A stretch of 64,000 bases of DNA from Sphingopyxis sp. DBS4 (GCF_024628865.1 NZ_CP102384.1:3297001-3361000); one strand, 5' to 3'; shown: positions 25,831-35,547, numbered from the stretch's first letter. Notes: a model not told the origin generated them from the sequence alone. Made by a program: numbers and translations.

Positions 25831-26598
25831 ATGACCGAAATCGCGTCCTTCGACATTGCGGCCCTGCTGCCCTTCATCCTGATCGGCTTCGCCGCGCAGC
25901 TCGTCGACGGCGCGCTCGGCATGGCGTTCGGGGTGATCTGCAACACGCTGCTGGTCGCGGTACTGGGGGTGCCGCCCGCGGTCGCCTCGGCGCGTATTCA
26001 CGTCGTCGAAGTGTTCACGACCGGGGTTTCCGGGATCAGCCACCTGCTCCACCGCAATATCGAATGGCCGCTCTTCTTTCGCCTGCTCATCCCGGGAGTG
26101 ATCGGCGGCGTGCTCGGCGCCTATGTGCTGACCTCGCTTCACGCCGACATGGTGAAGCCTTTCGTGCTCGCCTATCTGGTCGCGATCGGCATCTGGCTGC
26201 TGGTGCGCGGGCTCCTCTATCCCCCCAAGATCCAGAAGCCGACGGTGATCGCCCCGCTCGGCCTGATCGGCGGCTTCCTCGACGCCGCGGGCGGCGGCGG
26301 CTGGGGGCCGGTCGTGACCTCGAACCTGCTCGTCCAGGGCGCCGAGCCGCGCAAGGTCGTCGGCACGGTGAACAGCGTCGAATTCTTCCTGACCCTCGCG
26401 GTTTCGGCGACCTTTATCTGGAACATCGGCTTCGCCGACGTCGCCGGGGCGACGCTGGGCCTGCTGATCGGCGGCGTGCTCGCGGCCCCGCTCGGCGCTT
26501 TCATGGCGAAGCGCTTCTCGCCCAAGCTGATGCTGGTACTCGTCGGCGTGGTGCTGACCGCGACGAGTGCGTTCGGGCTGTATCGGGCGGTGATGTAG
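25831..26598 (+). CDS. TauE/SafE family membrane transporter
   Basis: A 255-residue integral membrane protein with about eight hydrophobic segments and the glycine-rich repeats of the family (ALGMAFGVICNTLL near residue 28, AAGGGGWGPVVTSNLL near 150). TauE/SafE proteins export sulfite, sulfoacetate or related organosulfur anions, but many are uncharacterised. It follows the LysR gene on the same strand after 114 bases with its own probable promoter. The TauD-like dioxygenase is 17 kb away, so no functional link is claimed. Confidence 0.88.
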   Translation: MTEIASFDIAALLPFILIGFAAQLVDGALGMAFGVICNTLLVAVLGVPPAVASARIHVVEVFTTGVSGISHLLHRNIEWPLFFRLLIPGVIGGVLGAYVLTSLHADMVKPFVLAYLVAIGIWLLVRGLLYPPKIQKPTVIAPLGLIGGFLDAAGGGGWGPVVTSNLLVQGAEPRKVVGTVNSVEFFLTLAVSATFIWNIGFADVAGATLGLLIGGVLAAPLGAFMAKRFSPKLMLVLVGVVLTATSAFGLYRAVM

Positions 26599-26609
26599 AG
26601 CTTGCTTCT

Positions 26610-26631
26610 CCCCTCCCGCTTGCGGGAGGGG
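26610..26631. repeat. cccctcccgcttgcgggagggg palindrome
   Basis: A 22-base perfect palindrome in the gap between the convergent TauE gene and the hypothetical gene; it could act as a two-way terminator. The same sequence recurs at 32066, 32175, 38234, 59077 and 59159, so it is a dispersed repeat of this genome. Confidence 0.75.
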
Positions 26632-26644
26632 GTGAGCTGGTTTT

Positions 26645-27202
26645 TCAATTCGCCGGCTTGGTCTCGTCGATCTTGTCGACCCATTCGGGAAAGAAGCTGG
26701 GCTCGCGCGCCGACCAGCCCGGCGCGGTCGCGGCGGCTTCGCTGATCGATTGCAGCAAGACCTTGCGCTTGTCGGGGTGGAGGTGCGGTAGCGAGGCCGC
26801 GGCGCAGAAGGCGCCGGGCAGCCACGGCCGCGCATGCGCGCCGAGCAGCCGCTCGTAGAGGAAGCGATAGGAGGCGAAACCCGGCAGCCGGTCCTGTCCG
26901 AGGTCGAACGCCGACACCGCGACCAGCGGCGCCATGAAACCTTCGAGCGCATCCAGACCGCTGTCGTCGGGGATATGCGCGCGAACGTCGACCAGGCGCT
27001 GATAGACCCTGGCCTGGACGCGGATCGCGGTTTCCTCGACCATGTCGCGCGACCAGCGGGCGATCGCGTCGTCGCGTTCGAGCCCGATGTCGAGCGAGCG
27101 GCGGATATAACGCTGCGTCGCCGCCGGAAAGCCGGCAAATTCCTTGATTTCCGAGATAGACAAGTCGCCAGCGGCCGGTCCTGAACGCGTAACCATGGTC
27201 AT
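26645..27202 (-). CDS. Hypothetical protein, 185 residues
   Basis: I do not recognise a family. The chain is soluble-looking, without signal peptide or membrane segments, with mixed helices and a tryptophan-rich C-terminus (APGWSAREPSFFPEWVDKID). Codon use is like its neighbours, and the frame is the only reasonable one in the interval. Start ATG at 27202, with an alternative ATG at 27196. It converges on the TauE gene and is divergent from the FabH-like gene. Confidence 0.7.
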   Translation of the reverse strand: MTMVTRSGPAAGDLSISEIKEFAGFPAATQRYIRRSLDIGLERDDAIARWSRDMVEETAIRVQARVYQRLVDVRAHIPDDSGLDALEGFMAPLVAVSAFDLGQDRLPGFASYRFLYERLLGAHARPWLPGAFCAAASLPHLHPDKRKVLLQSISEAAATAPGWSAREPSFFPEWVDKIDETKPAN

Positions 27203-27386
27203 GCTCCCGCACGGGCGCCCAGGGAGCCATCCCCCCGGAGGCCTGCGTCAGATACTTTGCCACCAAAATGGTTAGTGGCGGGTTAACCATGGTGCCGGGA
27301 CATGTTCAGGGTGATTGCAGGCCGTTGCGCCGTTTCGCGACCGGGCCTAATCAGCATGCCTCAAAACCAAAACATGCAGGACTGCC
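27203..27386. other. Intergenic region with imperfect inverted repeat
   Basis: The 184-base gap between divergent genes holds ATGGTTA (27268-27274) and TAACCAT (27284-27290), flanked by caccaa and ggtg, a possible operator or short hairpin. No gene or RNA is recognised. Confidence 0.35.
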
Positions 27387-28523
27387 ATGTCGCACGCACC
27401 GCAGCCGGTCATTTCCGCAACCGGCCTCTTCACCCCCGCCGAACGCATCTCCAACGAAGAACTTGTCGATAGTTTTAACCGCTATGTTGCGCTGCACAAT
27501 AGCGAAAATGCCGCGGCGATCGCCGCCGGAGAAATCGCCGAACTCACCGAATCGAGCGTCGAATTCATCGAGAAAGCGAGCGGAATCGGATCGCGCCACG
27601 TCGTCGACAAGGCGGGCATCCTCGACCCCGCGCACATGGCGCCGCGCCTGCCCGAACGCGGCAACGACGAACTGTCGATCCTCGCCGAGATCGGCGTCGC
27701 GGCGGCGAAGGACGCGCTCGCGCGCGCCGGGCGCGATGCGGCCGACGTCGACGCGGTGCTGTGCGCCGCGTCGAACATGCAGCGGCCTTATCCGGCGATG
27801 GCGGTCGAGATTCAGGACGCGCTCGGCATCGACGGCTTCGGCTTCGACATGAACGTCGCCTGCTCGTCGGCGACCTTCGGCATCCAGACTGCGGCCGACT
27901 ATATCCGCGCGGGGCACGCGAAGAGCGTGCTCGTGGTGAACCCCGAAATCTGTTCGGGGCATTTGAACTGGCGCGACCGCGACAGCCATTTCATCTTCGG
28001 CGACGTCGCGACCGCGATCCTCGTCGAGGACAAGGCCATTGCTCCCGAGGGGCATTGGGACATCCTCGGCACGAAGCTGAAGACCGTCTTCTCGAACAAT
28101 ATCCGCAACAATTTCGGTTTCCTCAATCGCGCCCACGGCGGCATCGACCAGACCGGGCCGAAGAGCGACAAATTGTTCGTCCAGGAAGGCCGCAAGGTGT
28201 TCAAGGAAGTCGTGCCCATGGTCGCAGCGATGATCGTCGAGCAGATGGAAGTGCTGGGCCTCGACGGCGCCGACATGCGTCGGCTGTGGCTGCATCAGGC
28301 GAACACCAACATGAACCGGCTGATCGCGCAGCGCGTGCTGGGGCACGAGGCGAGCGCGGACGAAAGCCCGACCGTGCTCGACACCTATGGCAACACATCG
28401 AGCGCGGGATCGATCATCGCCTTCCACCTGAACCATGCGGATATGGTCGTGGGCGACACCGGGCTGATCTGCTCGTTCGGTGCGGGCTATAGCGCGGGGA
28501 CGGTGTTCGTCCGGAAGACCTGA
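27387..28523 (+). CDS. Beta-ketoacyl-ACP synthase III-like enzyme (FabH family)
   Basis: A 378-residue thiolase-fold condensing enzyme. The catalytic triad is visible: Cys159 (NVACSSATFG), His303 (LWLHQANTNMN) and Asn336 (YGNTSSAG). It is longer than housekeeping FabH (about 320 residues), with an extended N-terminal half, and it stands alone rather than beside plsX or fabD. That suggests a specialised priming or acyl-condensation role rather than the main fatty acid initiation step. The ATG at 27387 has AGGAC upstream. Confidence 0.88.
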   Translation: MSHAPQPVISATGLFTPAERISNEELVDSFNRYVALHNSENAAAIAAGEIAELTESSVEFIEKASGIGSRHVVDKAGILDPAHMAPRLPERGNDELSILAEIGVAAAKDALARAGRDAADVDAVLCAASNMQRPYPAMAVEIQDALGIDGFGFDMNVACSSATFGIQTAADYIRAGHAKSVLVVNPEICSGHLNWRDRDSHFIFGDVATAILVEDKAIAPEGHWDILGTKLKTVFSNNIRNNFGFLNRAHGGIDQTGPKSDKLFVQEGRKVFKEVVPMVAAMIVEQMEVLGLDGADMRRLWLHQANTNMNRLIAQRVLGHEASADESPTVLDTYGNTSSAGSIIAFHLNHADMVVGDTGLICSFGAGYSAGTVFVRKT

Positions 28524-28529
28524 CGCCCG

Positions 28530-29618
28530 TCAGGGCACGAAGGTCGTGAAGAGGTAGACCGCGAACAGCATCAGATGGATCGCGCCCTGCAGCACCGTGG
28601 TGCGGCCGTTCGCGAGCGTCTGCGACGCGACGATCAGCGACAGGAACAGCAGCACCGCCGACTTGGCATCGAGGCCGAGGCTGATCGGCAGGTCGGTGAC
28701 GATCGACAGGATCGCGACCGCCGGAATGGTGAGCCCGATCGTCGCGAGCGCCGAACCCAGCGCGAGATTGAGGCTGGTCTGCAGCCGATCGCCCTTCGCC
28801 GCGCGCACCGCCGCGAGCCCTTCGGGCGCGAGGATCAGCGCCGCGATCAGCACGCCGAGCACCGCGGGCGGCGCCCCCCAATCGGCGAGCAGCGCGCCGA
28901 TGACGGGGGACAGATTCTTCGCGAGCAGGACGACCGCGAACAGGCTGGCGAGCAGCAGCGCGCCCGAGATGGCGGTGCGCTGAACGCTCGGCGGGGCGGC
29001 GTGGGCATCGGGCTCCCCGTCGCCGTCGGCATCGCCGTCGGGCAGAAAATAGTCGCGGTGCCGCACCGTCTGGACGAGCGCGAAGGTCGCATAGAGGATC
29101 AGCGACACCGCCGCGACGAACCCCAGTTGCTTCGCCGAATAGAAGGGCCCCGGCACGCTTGATGTGAAATTGGGCAGCACGAGGGTCACGACGGTGAGCA
29201 CGGTCAGCGTCGCGAGCGCGGCGCCGATGCCGGTGCGCTGAAACCGCTGTTCGTGATGGCGGATCGCGCCGCTGAGCAGGCAGAGGCCCATCAACAGGTT
29301 GAGGATCACCATCACCGCTGCGAACACCGTGTCGCGCGCAAGCGTCTGCGCCTTTTCGGGCTCGGCCTGCATCAGCGTCAGGATCAGCCCGACCTCGATC
29401 ACCGTGACCGCGAGCGCGAGGATCAGCGTCCCGAACGGCTCGCCGACGCGGTGCGCGATCACCTCGGCATGGTGAACCGCCGCGACGACCGAGCCCGCGA
29501 GGATGATCGCGACCAGCCAGGGATTGAGCGGCATGGCGAAGCTCGCCATCGCGGCGGCGAAGCCGAGGATCGGAAAGATGTCGTTGGTGCGGTCGGCGAT
29601 GCGGAGTTTCGTCGTCAT
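28530..29618 (-). CDS. CaCA family cation/proton exchanger (ChaA-like)
   Basis: A 362-residue membrane protein with about 11 hydrophobic segments and the two conserved alpha-repeats of Ca2+:cation antiporters (AVTVIEVGLILTLM near residue 70; LILAPEGLAAVRAAKGDRLQTSLNLALGSALATIGLT near 260-296). An acidic insert rich in Asp and Gly (residues about 193-203, DGDADGDGEPD) could be a cytoplasmic ion-sensing loop. ChaA-type exchangers expel Na+, K+ or Ca2+ for protons. It converges tightly on the FabH-like gene, six bases apart. Confidence 0.85.
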   Translation of the reverse strand: MTTKLRIADRTNDIFPILGFAAAMASFAMPLNPWLVAIILAGSVVAAVHHAEVIAHRVGEPFGTLILALAVTVIEVGLILTLMQAEPEKAQTLARDTVFAAVMVILNLLMGLCLLSGAIRHHEQRFQRTGIGAALATLTVLTVVTLVLPNFTSSVPGPFYSAKQLGFVAAVSLILYATFALVQTVRHRDYFLPDGDADGDGEPDAHAAPPSVQRTAISGALLLASLFAVVLLAKNLSPVIGALLADWGAPPAVLGVLIAALILAPEGLAAVRAAKGDRLQTSLNLALGSALATIGLTIPAVAILSIVTDLPISLGLDAKSAVLLFLSLIVASQTLANGRTTVLQGAIHLMLFAVYLFTTFVP

Positions 29619-29700
29619 GGGCTTTTATTGCAGGCGCCTTTTCCGATGGCTACCCCTGCCGAAAATTTAGAGCATCTAGCCCTTGATCTGACTTACCGCC

Positions 29701-29782
29701 CCGTTCGTGTCGAGCGAAGTCGAGACACCCATTGGCCTTGTGCTATCTCGATGGGTGTCTCGACTTCGCTCGATACGAACGG
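29701..29782. repeat. Long inverted repeat element, copy A (downstream of hisF)
   Basis: 29701-29732 and 29751-29782 are inverted repeats of 32 bases with one mismatch, around an 18-base loop; the arms contain gttcgtgtcgagcgaagtcg. A closely related element is at 30637-30720. The rest of the gap 29619-29833 is AT-richer near 29665 and shows nothing else. Confidence 0.8.
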
Positions 29783-29833
29783 GATTGGGGGTAGTGCCGG
29801 ATTTAACGCGCGGCGCTCCAGGCGCACCGCGCT

Positions 29834-30598
29834 CTAATGCGACCGAACCGGCAGTCCCGCCGCCGCCAGTCGCGCATGCGCCTGGGCGATCGTCGCTTCG
29901 CCGAAATGAAAGATGCTCGCGGCGAGCACCGCGCTCGCGCCGCCCTCGACCACGCCGGCAACGAGATGGTCGAGGTTGCCGACTCCGCCGCTTGCAATCA
30001 CCGGCACGCTGACCGCATCGGCAATCGCGCGGGTCAGCGTCAGATCATAGCCGTCTTTGGTGCCGTCGCGGTCCATGCTGGTGACGAGCAGTTCCCCCGC
30101 GCCGAGCGCCGCGAGCCGCACCGCATGGGCCACCGCATCGACTCCCGTCGCGGTGCGGCCACCGTGGGTGAAGATTTCCCAGCGGCCATCTTCGACCCGC
30201 CGCGCGTCGATGCTCCCGACCGCGCATTGGCTGCCGAAGCGGTCGGCGATATCGGCGACAAGTTCTGGCCGCGCCACCGCGGCGCTATTCACCGCGACCT
30301 TGTCGGCGCCCGCGAGGAGCAGCGCGCGGGCATCCTCCGCGCTGCGGACGCCGCCGCCGACGGTGAGCGGCATGAAACAGACCTCGGCGGTGCGGCTCAC
30401 CATGTCGAGCAGGGTGCCGCGGCCCTGATGGCTCGCCGAAATATCGAGGAAGCAAAGCTCGTCGGCGCCTGCGGCATCATAGGCGCGCGCCGCCTCGACC
30501 GGATCGCCCGCATCGCGCAGGTCGACGAAATTGACACCCTTGACCACGCGCCCGTCGGCGACGTCGAGGCAGGGAATGACGCGGACGCGGGCGGTCAT
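29834..30598 (-). CDS. hisF: Imidazole glycerol phosphate synthase cyclase subunit HisF
   Basis: A 254-residue TIM barrel of standard length. It uses ammonia from HisH to convert PRFAR to imidazole glycerol phosphate and AICAR in histidine synthesis. The catalytic acids are Asp12 ([15 protein letters not shown]) and the Asp of GSIDARR near residue 131; the phosphate loops TVGGGVRS and ASGGVGN are intact. It is the last of hisB-hisH-hisA-hisF on this strand, but 139 bases separate it from hisA, a gap filled by an inverted repeat. A related repeat lies downstream. Confidence 0.96.
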   Translation of the reverse strand: MTARVRVIPCLDVADGRVVKGVNFVDLRDAGDPVEAARAYDAAGADELCFLDISASHQGRGTLLDMVSRTAEVCFMPLTVGGGVRSAEDARALLLAGADKVAVNSAAVARPELVADIADRFGSQCAVGSIDARRVEDGRWEIFTHGGRTATGVDAVAHAVRLAALGAGELLVTSMDRDGTKDGYDLTLTRAIADAVSVPVIASGGVGNLDHLVAGVVEGGASAVLAASIFHFGEATIAQAHARLAAAGLPVRSH

Positions 30599-30602
30599 AG
30601 GG

Positions 30603-30640
30603 CCAGCCTCTCAAACCCGGGGACCAGCCTCTCAAACCCG
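30603..30640. repeat. 17-bp direct repeat upstream of hisF
   Basis: ccagcctctcaaacccg occurs at 30603-30619 and again at 30624-30640, the second copy running into the left arm of the inverted repeat. It may record an insertion or slippage event. Confidence 0.6.
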
Positions 30641-30720
30641 TTCGTGTCGAGCGAAATCGAGACACCCCGCAGGATAGCACCACCCCGATGGGTGTCTCGA
30701 CTTGGCTCGACACGAACGGG
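30637..30720. repeat. Long inverted repeat element, copy B (between hisA and hisF)
   Basis: Arms 30637-30667 and 30690-30720 are inverted repeats with a few mismatches and share gttcgtgtcgagcgaa with copy A at 29701. It sits between hisA and hisF inside the probable operon and could form a strong hairpin in the message. Confidence 0.75.
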
Positions 30721-30737
30721 AACGGAGATGAGGCTCA

Positions 30738-31469
30738 TTACTGCCCCGCCGCAATCGCTTCGGCCAGATTCAGGCGACCGTCGTAGAGCGCGCGTCCGGT
30801 GATCACCCCCTCGATGCCGTCGGCGACATGCGGGCGCAGCGCGTGGATATCCTCGATTCCGGCGACTCCCCCGCTCGCGATCACCTTTATGTCGACCGCC
30901 TGCGCCAGCGCCACCGTCGCCTCCACATTGCAGCCCTTGAGCAACCCGTCGCGCCCGACATCGGTGAACAGCAGCGCCGCGACACCCGCATCCTCGAAGC
31001 GGCGCGCGAGATCCTCGACGCGCACGTCGGAGACATCGGCCCAGCCTTCGGTCGCGACGAGGCCGTCGCGGGCATCGACCCCGACAACGATCCGGCCGGG
31101 CAGGTCGCGCGCCGCCGATTTGACGAATTCGGGATCCTTGAGCGCCGCGGTGCCGATGATCACCCGCTCGACGCCGAGCGCGAGCCAGCGATCGACCCCG
31201 GCGCGATCACGGATGCCGCCGCCGACCTGCACCTTGCCAGGAAAGGCGGCGATGATGGACTCGACCGCCGCGCCATTGACGCTCGCGCCCGCAAAGGCGC
31301 CGTCGAGATCAACGACATGCAGGTGCGTTGCGCCCGCCTCGGCGAACAGCCGCGCCTGCGCCGCCGGATCGTCGCCATAGACGGTCGCGCGCGCCATATC
31401 GCCCTCGGCAAGTCGCACCACCTGCCCCCCCTTCAGGTCGATTGCGGGGAAGATGGTCAGGGCCGCCAA
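30738..31469 (-). CDS. hisA: ProFAR isomerase HisA
   Basis: A 243-residue TIM barrel that isomerises ProFAR to PRFAR, one step before HisF. Catalytic acids are Asp11 (FPAIDLKGG) and the Asp of VGVDARDG near residue 128; VGGGIRD and ASGGVAG phosphate loops are present. The start overlaps the hisH end by 13 bases, so translation is coupled. Normal length and no anomalies. Confidence 0.96.
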   Translation of the reverse strand: MAALTIFPAIDLKGGQVVRLAEGDMARATVYGDDPAAQARLFAEAGATHLHVVDLDGAFAGASVNGAAVESIIAAFPGKVQVGGGIRDRAGVDRWLALGVERVIIGTAALKDPEFVKSAARDLPGRIVVGVDARDGLVATEGWADVSDVRVEDLARRFEDAGVAALLFTDVGRDGLLKGCNVEATVALAQAVDIKVIASGGVAGIEDIHALRPHVADGIEGVITGRALYDGRLNLAEAIAAGQ

Positions 31470-32062
31470 GACAAAAACCTTTCGAGCGTCGCGAGGCCAT
31501 AGGCCTGGCTTTTTTCGGGGTGGAACTGGACGCCGACGATATTGTCCTTCGCCACCGCCGCCGTGAACGGCCCGCCGTGGCTGCTCGTCGCCGCGACATG
31601 CGCGGCATCGGCGAAATGATAGCCGTGCAGATAATAGGCTTCGCCCGCCGCGATCACCGGATGCGCGAAGCCGGGCACCACATCGTTCCAGCCCATGTGC
31701 GGAATCCGCAGCCCCGGCGCCGGATCGAAGGCGCGTACCGTGCCGCCGATCCAGCCGAGCCCAGCATGCCGCCCATGCTCCTCGCCCGCGTCGGCGAGAA
31801 GCTGCATCCCGACGCAGATACCGAGAAAGGGCGCGCCGTCGCCGCGCACGCGCCGCTCCATCGCCTCGATCAGACCGGGAATCGCCGAAAGGCCGCTCAT
31901 GCAGGCCGCGAAGGCGCCGACCCCGGGAAGCACGACGCGGTCAGCCTTCGCCACGACATCGGGATCGGCGGTAACCGCCACATCCTCGGCGCCCGCCGCG
32001 ACGAGCGCATTGTGCACGGAGCGAAGATTGCCCGCGCCATAATCGATCAGGGCGATGGTCAC
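31457..32062 (-). CDS. hisH: Imidazole glycerol phosphate synthase glutaminase subunit HisH
   Basis: From the GTG at 32062 this is 201 residues. It is the class I glutamine amidotransferase that feeds ammonia to HisF: nucleophile Cys83 (LGICVGMQ) and the His-Glu pair of QFHPEKS. The GTG fits the [13 protein letters not shown]-terminus of the family, and GGAGGGGAAT just before it is a strong ribosome site. That site lies in the arm of a palindromic repeat (32066-32087). An in-frame ATG at 32116 would read through the palindrome and is rejected. Confidence 0.95.
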   Translation of the reverse strand: MTIALIDYGAGNLRSVHNALVAAGAEDVAVTADPDVVAKADRVVLPGVGAFAACMSGLSAIPGLIEAMERRVRGDGAPFLGICVGMQLLADAGEEHGRHAGLGWIGGTVRAFDPAPGLRIPHMGWNDVVPGFAHPVIAAGEAYYLHGYHFADAAHVAATSSHGGPFTAAVAKDNIVGVQFHPEKSQAYGLATLERFLSWRP

Positions 32063-32065
32063 ATT

Positions 32066-32196
32066 CCCCTCCCGCAAGCGGGAGGGGTTAGGGGTGGGCG
32101 CGAGCGTAGCGCGCATCCGACGTTGCAGAGGCCCACCCCGCTGCGACTAGCGAACAAGTTCGCAAGTCTCGCTGCCCCTCCCGCTTGCGGGAGGGG
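32066..32196. repeat. Pair of cccctcccgc palindromes between hisB and hisH
   Basis: Palindromes at 32066-32087 and 32175-32196 flank about 87 bases. They are the same 22-base unit as at 26610. The left copy carries the hisH ribosome binding site. Confidence 0.75.
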
Positions 32197-32201
32197 GGCT
32201 A

Positions 32202-32789
32202 TCATAGCACGCCTTTCGTGCTGGGAATCGCATCGCCCTTGCGCGGGTCGATCTCGACCGCCTGGCGCAGCGCGCGGGCGAGCGCCTTGTAGCTGCTTTC
32301 GGCGATATGATGGTTGTTCTCGCCATAGAGCGTTTCGAGGTGCAGCGTGATTCCCGCGGTCTGCGCGAAGCTCGCGAACCAGTGCGGGAAAAGCTCGGTA
32401 TCCATCTCGCCGAGCCGCGGCTGCGAGAAGGTCGATTTATAGACGCAATAAGGGCGCCCCGAAATGTCGAGCGCGCAGCGCGTCAGCGTCTCATCCATCG
32501 GCGCGTGCGCTTCGCCATAGCGGGCAATGCCGCGCTTGTCGCCGAGCGCCTTGGCGATCGCTTCGCCGAGCGCGAGCGCGCTATCCTCGACCGTGTGATG
32601 CTGGTCGATATGCAGGTCGCCCTTCACCGTCATGGAAATGTCGATCAGCGAATGGCGCGACAATTGCTCGACCATATGGTCGAGAAAACCGATGCCGGTG
32701 GACACCGAATAATCGCCCGTGCCGTCGAGGTTGACGGCGATCGCGATATCCGTTTCCTTGGTCGTGCGCTGGACGGTGGCGGTTCGCAT
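32202..32789 (-). CDS. hisB: Imidazoleglycerol-phosphate dehydratase HisB
   Basis: A 195-residue monofunctional dehydratase that converts imidazole glycerol phosphate to imidazole acetol phosphate. The metal-binding repeats [16 protein letters not shown] and [17 protein letters not shown] are intact, as is GIGFLDHM near residue 33. It is the first gene of the minus-strand his operon and divergent from sspB, with 95 bases between. No phosphatase domain is fused, as is normal outside gammaproteobacteria. Confidence 0.96.
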   Translation of the reverse strand: MRTATVQRTTKETDIAIAVNLDGTGDYSVSTGIGFLDHMVEQLSRHSLIDISMTVKGDLHIDQHHTVEDSALALGEAIAKALGDKRGIARYGEAHAPMDETLTRCALDISGRPYCVYKSTFSQPRLGEMDTELFPHWFASFAQTAGITLHLETLYGENNHHIAESSYKALARALRQAVEIDPRKGDAIPSTKGVL

Positions 32790-32884
32790 GGCGCACGCCT
32801 TAGTCGCTGCGCTTCGCGTTGCAAGGCGATTCTCCCCTCGCGACCCCTCTTGACCGGCGCCCGCGCGGCGTTCATCCCCCGCGC

Positions 32885-33367
32885 ATGAGTGACGATGTCC
32901 GCGACAGCCTGATTCCCTATGATGAAATCGTGCAGGATGCGCTGCGCGCCGTGGTCGGCCGCGTGCTGAGCCAGCTCGAGGGGCATGACAGCCTGCCCGG
33001 CGAACATCATTTCTATATCACTTTCAAGACGCAGGCGCCGGGGGTCGATATTCCCGCGCATCTGATCGCCAAATTCCCCGACGAAATGACGATCGTGCTC
33101 CAGAACCGTTTCTGGGACCTGACGGTCGAGGAAGATTTTTTCAGCGTCGGCCTGTCGTTCAACCAGACGCCGTCGACCCTGGTGATCCCCTATGCGGCGA
33201 TCACCGCTTTCGTGGATCCCTCGGTCGATTTCGGGCTGCAATTCCAGGTCAGCGACGACGAGGTCGCCGAGCCCGAGCCGCACGACGAGGCCGACAATGA
33301 TCGCCCCGATGTTTCGAGCGAAGACGGGTCCAACGTCGTGACGGTGGATTTCGGCAAGAAGCGCTGA
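32885..33367 (+). CDS. sspB: SspB-alpha, ClpXP adaptor
   Basis: A 160-residue protein of the alphaproteobacterial SspB type: folded domain about residues 1-125 ([40 protein letters not shown]), then an acidic linker and a basic C-terminal tail ([10 protein letters not shown]) that should dock on ClpX. SspB delivers ssrA-tagged proteins to ClpXP. The ATG at 32885 matches the family N-terminus. It heads a plus-strand run with a small membrane protein and fumC. Confidence 0.88.
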   Translation: MSDDVRDSLIPYDEIVQDALRAVVGRVLSQLEGHDSLPGEHHFYITFKTQAPGVDIPAHLIAKFPDEMTIVLQNRFWDLTVEEDFFSVGLSFNQTPSTLVIPYAAITAFVDPSVDFGLQFQVSDDEVAEPEPHDEADNDRPDVSSEDGSNVVTVDFGKKR

Positions 33368-33370
33368 CGG

Positions 33371-33685
33371 GTGGGCGGCCCCGACTGGCCCCCGAGCCGA
33401 TTCTGGCAATTTTGGGCGCTCGCCGGGATGCTCGTCCTCACCGCCGCTTTCTGGTGGGGTGTCGAGGGCTATGCCTATTATGAAGGCGGCTATGCCGAGG
33501 GGCAGATCGCCGATGGGCTGCTGCGCTTCAGCCTGCTGATCCTGACCCCGGCGCTCGCGCTCGTCTGGCTCGCCGCCGCCTGGCTGCGCCGCCGGATCGG
33601 CGAAAGTGGCTATTGGCAACTGCTCGGCCTGGTCGCGGCGATCTGGGCGGGCACGGTTCTGGTGACAAGGATGCTATTGGCATGA
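33371..33685 (+). CDS. Small membrane protein, 104 residues, hypothetical
   Basis: From a GTG three bases after the sspB stop. Three hydrophobic segments are visible (residues about 13-32, 51-71, 82-102), with Trp-rich borders. No family is recognised. The stop overlaps the fumC ATG (ATGA), so it is coupled on both sides and likely co-transcribed with sspB and fumC. Confidence 0.75.
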   Translation: MGGPDWPPSRFWQFWALAGMLVLTAAFWWGVEGYAYYEGGYAEGQIADGLLRFSLLILTPALALVWLAAAWLRRRIGESGYWQLLGLVAAIWAGTVLVTRMLLA

Positions 33686-35076
33686 CCACGCGCGTTGAAA
33701 GCGACAGCATCGGCGACATAGAGGTTCCCGCGGACGCCTATTGGGGCGCGCAGACCGAACGCAGCCGGCACAATTTCGCCTTTCCGCCGCACGAGCGGAT
33801 GCCGCTACCGATTGTCCACGCGCTCGCGCGGATCAAGGGCGCGGCGGCCGAGGTGAACCGCGCCCACGGGCTCGATCCCGCGCTGGCGGACGCGATCGCC
33901 GACGCCGCCGCGGCCGTAGCCGCTGGCGAATATGACGACCAGTTTCCGCTCGCCATCTGGCAGACCGGCAGCGGCACCCAGTCGAACATGAACGTCAACG
34001 AGGTGATCGCGGGAATCGCCAACGAGCGGCTGGCGGGCCGGCGCGGCGGCAAGGCGCCGGTGCATCCGAACGACCATGTCAACAAGGGCCAGTCGTCGAA
34101 CGACAGCTTTCCGACCGCGCTCCACGTCGCGACGGCGGTCGAGACGACGGCGCGGCTGCTCCCCGCGCTCGCCGAGCTCACCGACGCGCTCGCCGCCAAG
34201 GCCGCGGCGTGGGACGACATCGTCAAGATCGGCCGCACCCATTTGCAGGACGCGACCCCGCTGACGCTCGGCCAGGAATTTTCGGGCTATGTCGCGCAGC
34301 TCGTCGCGTGCCGCGCGCGGATCGAGGGCGCGCTCGCGCATAATATCTGCAAGCTCGCACAAGGCGGCACTGCGGTCGGCACCGGGCTCAACGCCCCCGC
34401 AGGCTTCGACACCGCTATGGCCGCCGAGCTGTCGAAAAGCACCGGCATCGCCTTTGAACCCGCGCGCAACAAGTTCGAGGCGCTGGGCTCGAACGACGGG
34501 CTCGTCTTCTTTTCGGGGGCGCTCAATACGCTGGCGGTCGCGCTGACAAAGATCGCGAACGACATCCGCCTGCTCGGCTCGGGCCCACGCGCGGGACTGG
34601 GCGAGCTCGACCTGCCCGCGAACGAGCCCGGCAGCTCGATCATGCCGGGCAAGGTCAACCCGACCCAGTGCGAGATGCTGACGATGGTCGCGGCGCAGGT
34701 CATCGGCAATCATCAGGCGGTGACGATCGGCGGGTTGCAGGGGCATCTCGAGCTCAACGTCTTCAAGCCGCTGATCGGGGCGAACGTGCTGCGCTCGATC
34801 GATCTGCTCGCGATCGGCATGGCGGGGTTCACCGAGCATTGCGTCGTCGGGATCGCGCCCAATCGCGCGCGGATCGACGAATTGATGAACCGATCGCTGA
34901 TGCTCGTCACCGCGCTCGCGCCCGAAATCGGCTATGACAAGGCGGCGAAGATCGCGAAGCACGCACATGAAACGGGATCGACGCTGCGCGAGGCGGCGCT
35001 GGACCTCGGCACTGTCGACGCCGCGACCTTCGACCGCGTCGTCGATCCGCGCACGATGCTGGGGCCGGACCGCTGA
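33682..35076 (+). CDS. fumC: Class II fumarate hydratase FumC
   Basis: A 464-residue, iron-independent fumarase that interconverts fumarate and malate in the TCA cycle. The superfamily signature [13 protein letters not shown] is at about residues 317-329; [14 protein letters not shown] (about 98-111) and the [14 protein letters not shown] region (about 129-142) contain the substrate-binding residues. The ATG overlaps the stop of the preceding small membrane protein. Length is normal. Confidence 0.96.
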   Translation: MTTRVESDSIGDIEVPADAYWGAQTERSRHNFAFPPHERMPLPIVHALARIKGAAAEVNRAHGLDPALADAIADAAAAVAAGEYDDQFPLAIWQTGSGTQSNMNVNEVIAGIANERLAGRRGGKAPVHPNDHVNKGQSSNDSFPTALHVATAVETTARLLPALAELTDALAAKAAAWDDIVKIGRTHLQDATPLTLGQEFSGYVAQLVACRARIEGALAHNICKLAQGGTAVGTGLNAPAGFDTAMAAELSKSTGIAFEPARNKFEALGSNDGLVFFSGALNTLAVALTKIANDIRLLGSGPRAGLGELDLPANEPGSSIMPGKVNPTQCEMLTMVAAQVIGNHQAVTIGGLQGHLELNVFKPLIGANVLRSIDLLAIGMAGFTEHCVVGIAPNRARIDELMNRSLMLVTALAPEIGYDKAAKIAKHAHETGSTLREAALDLGTVDAATFDRVVDPRTMLGPDR

Positions 35077-35123
35077 GCGGAACTCTTCGCAGAGTCCGGG
35101 GATTGATGGGGGGAGGAAGGAAG

Positions 35124-35489
35124 ATGAAGATGATGGGACGGATCATCGGCGGCGTCATCGGCAGCGCCATCGGCCGCCAGAAGAACAATCACCCCGTCGC
35201 GGGCGCGGTGATCGGCGCCGGAACGCTGTTTGCGGCGCGGCGCCTGTTCCCGCAGCGCTACGCGGTGCTCGCCGCGACCGCGGCGGCCGCCTATCTCACC
35301 AAGAAATGGGCCGACCGCGCCGAGGCGCGCAAGGCGGCTGAGGAAGCGCACCGGACCGACCCCGAGTTGGTGAAGGCAGGCGTGGTCGCCCCCTATGCCG
35401 GCATCGCGCCCGACGGAACGCAGTTGGGCGACGCCCTGCCGCCCGCGCTTCCGGTCGAAAGCAACGGGCGCGGCGCGGCAATTCACTAA
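35124..35489 (+). CDS. Small protein with glycine/alanine-rich N-terminus, hypothetical
   Basis: A 121-residue protein; ATG at 35124 with GGAGGAAGGAAG before it. The N-terminus (GRIIGGVIGSAIG, then GAVIGAGTLFAARRLF) has short Gly-zipper-like hydrophobic stretches that may associate with membranes; a basic/acidic region follows and the tail is Pro/Ala-rich. No known family is recognised. It lies 47 bases after fumC and converges on the UPF0314 gene. Confidence 0.7.
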   Translation: MKMMGRIIGGVIGSAIGRQKNNHPVAGAVIGAGTLFAARRLFPQRYAVLAATAAAAYLTKKWADRAEARKAAEEAHRTDPELVKAGVVAPYAGIAPDGTQLGDALPPALPVESNGRGAAIH

Positions 35490-35500
35490 ACCATTGCCGC

Positions 35501-35521
35501 CATCCCGGCGAAGGCCGGGAT
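35501..35521. repeat. catcccggcgaaggccggga palindrome
   Basis: A short palindromic repeat in the gap between convergent genes, the same family as at 56541-56598. It may serve as terminator for both. Confidence 0.6.
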
Positions 35522-35547
35522 CTCGACGCCGGAATGACGACAGCTGT

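Noticed and set aside
24889..27138. Open frame of 749 codons on the minus strand across LysR, TauE and the hypothetical gene
   Set aside because: It spans three genes in other frames, has Arg/Gln/Asp-rich nonsense composition and no family motif.
32063..32116. Upstream ATG for hisH
   Set aside because: Would translate through a palindromic repeat; GTG at 32062 has the better ribosome site and family N-terminus.
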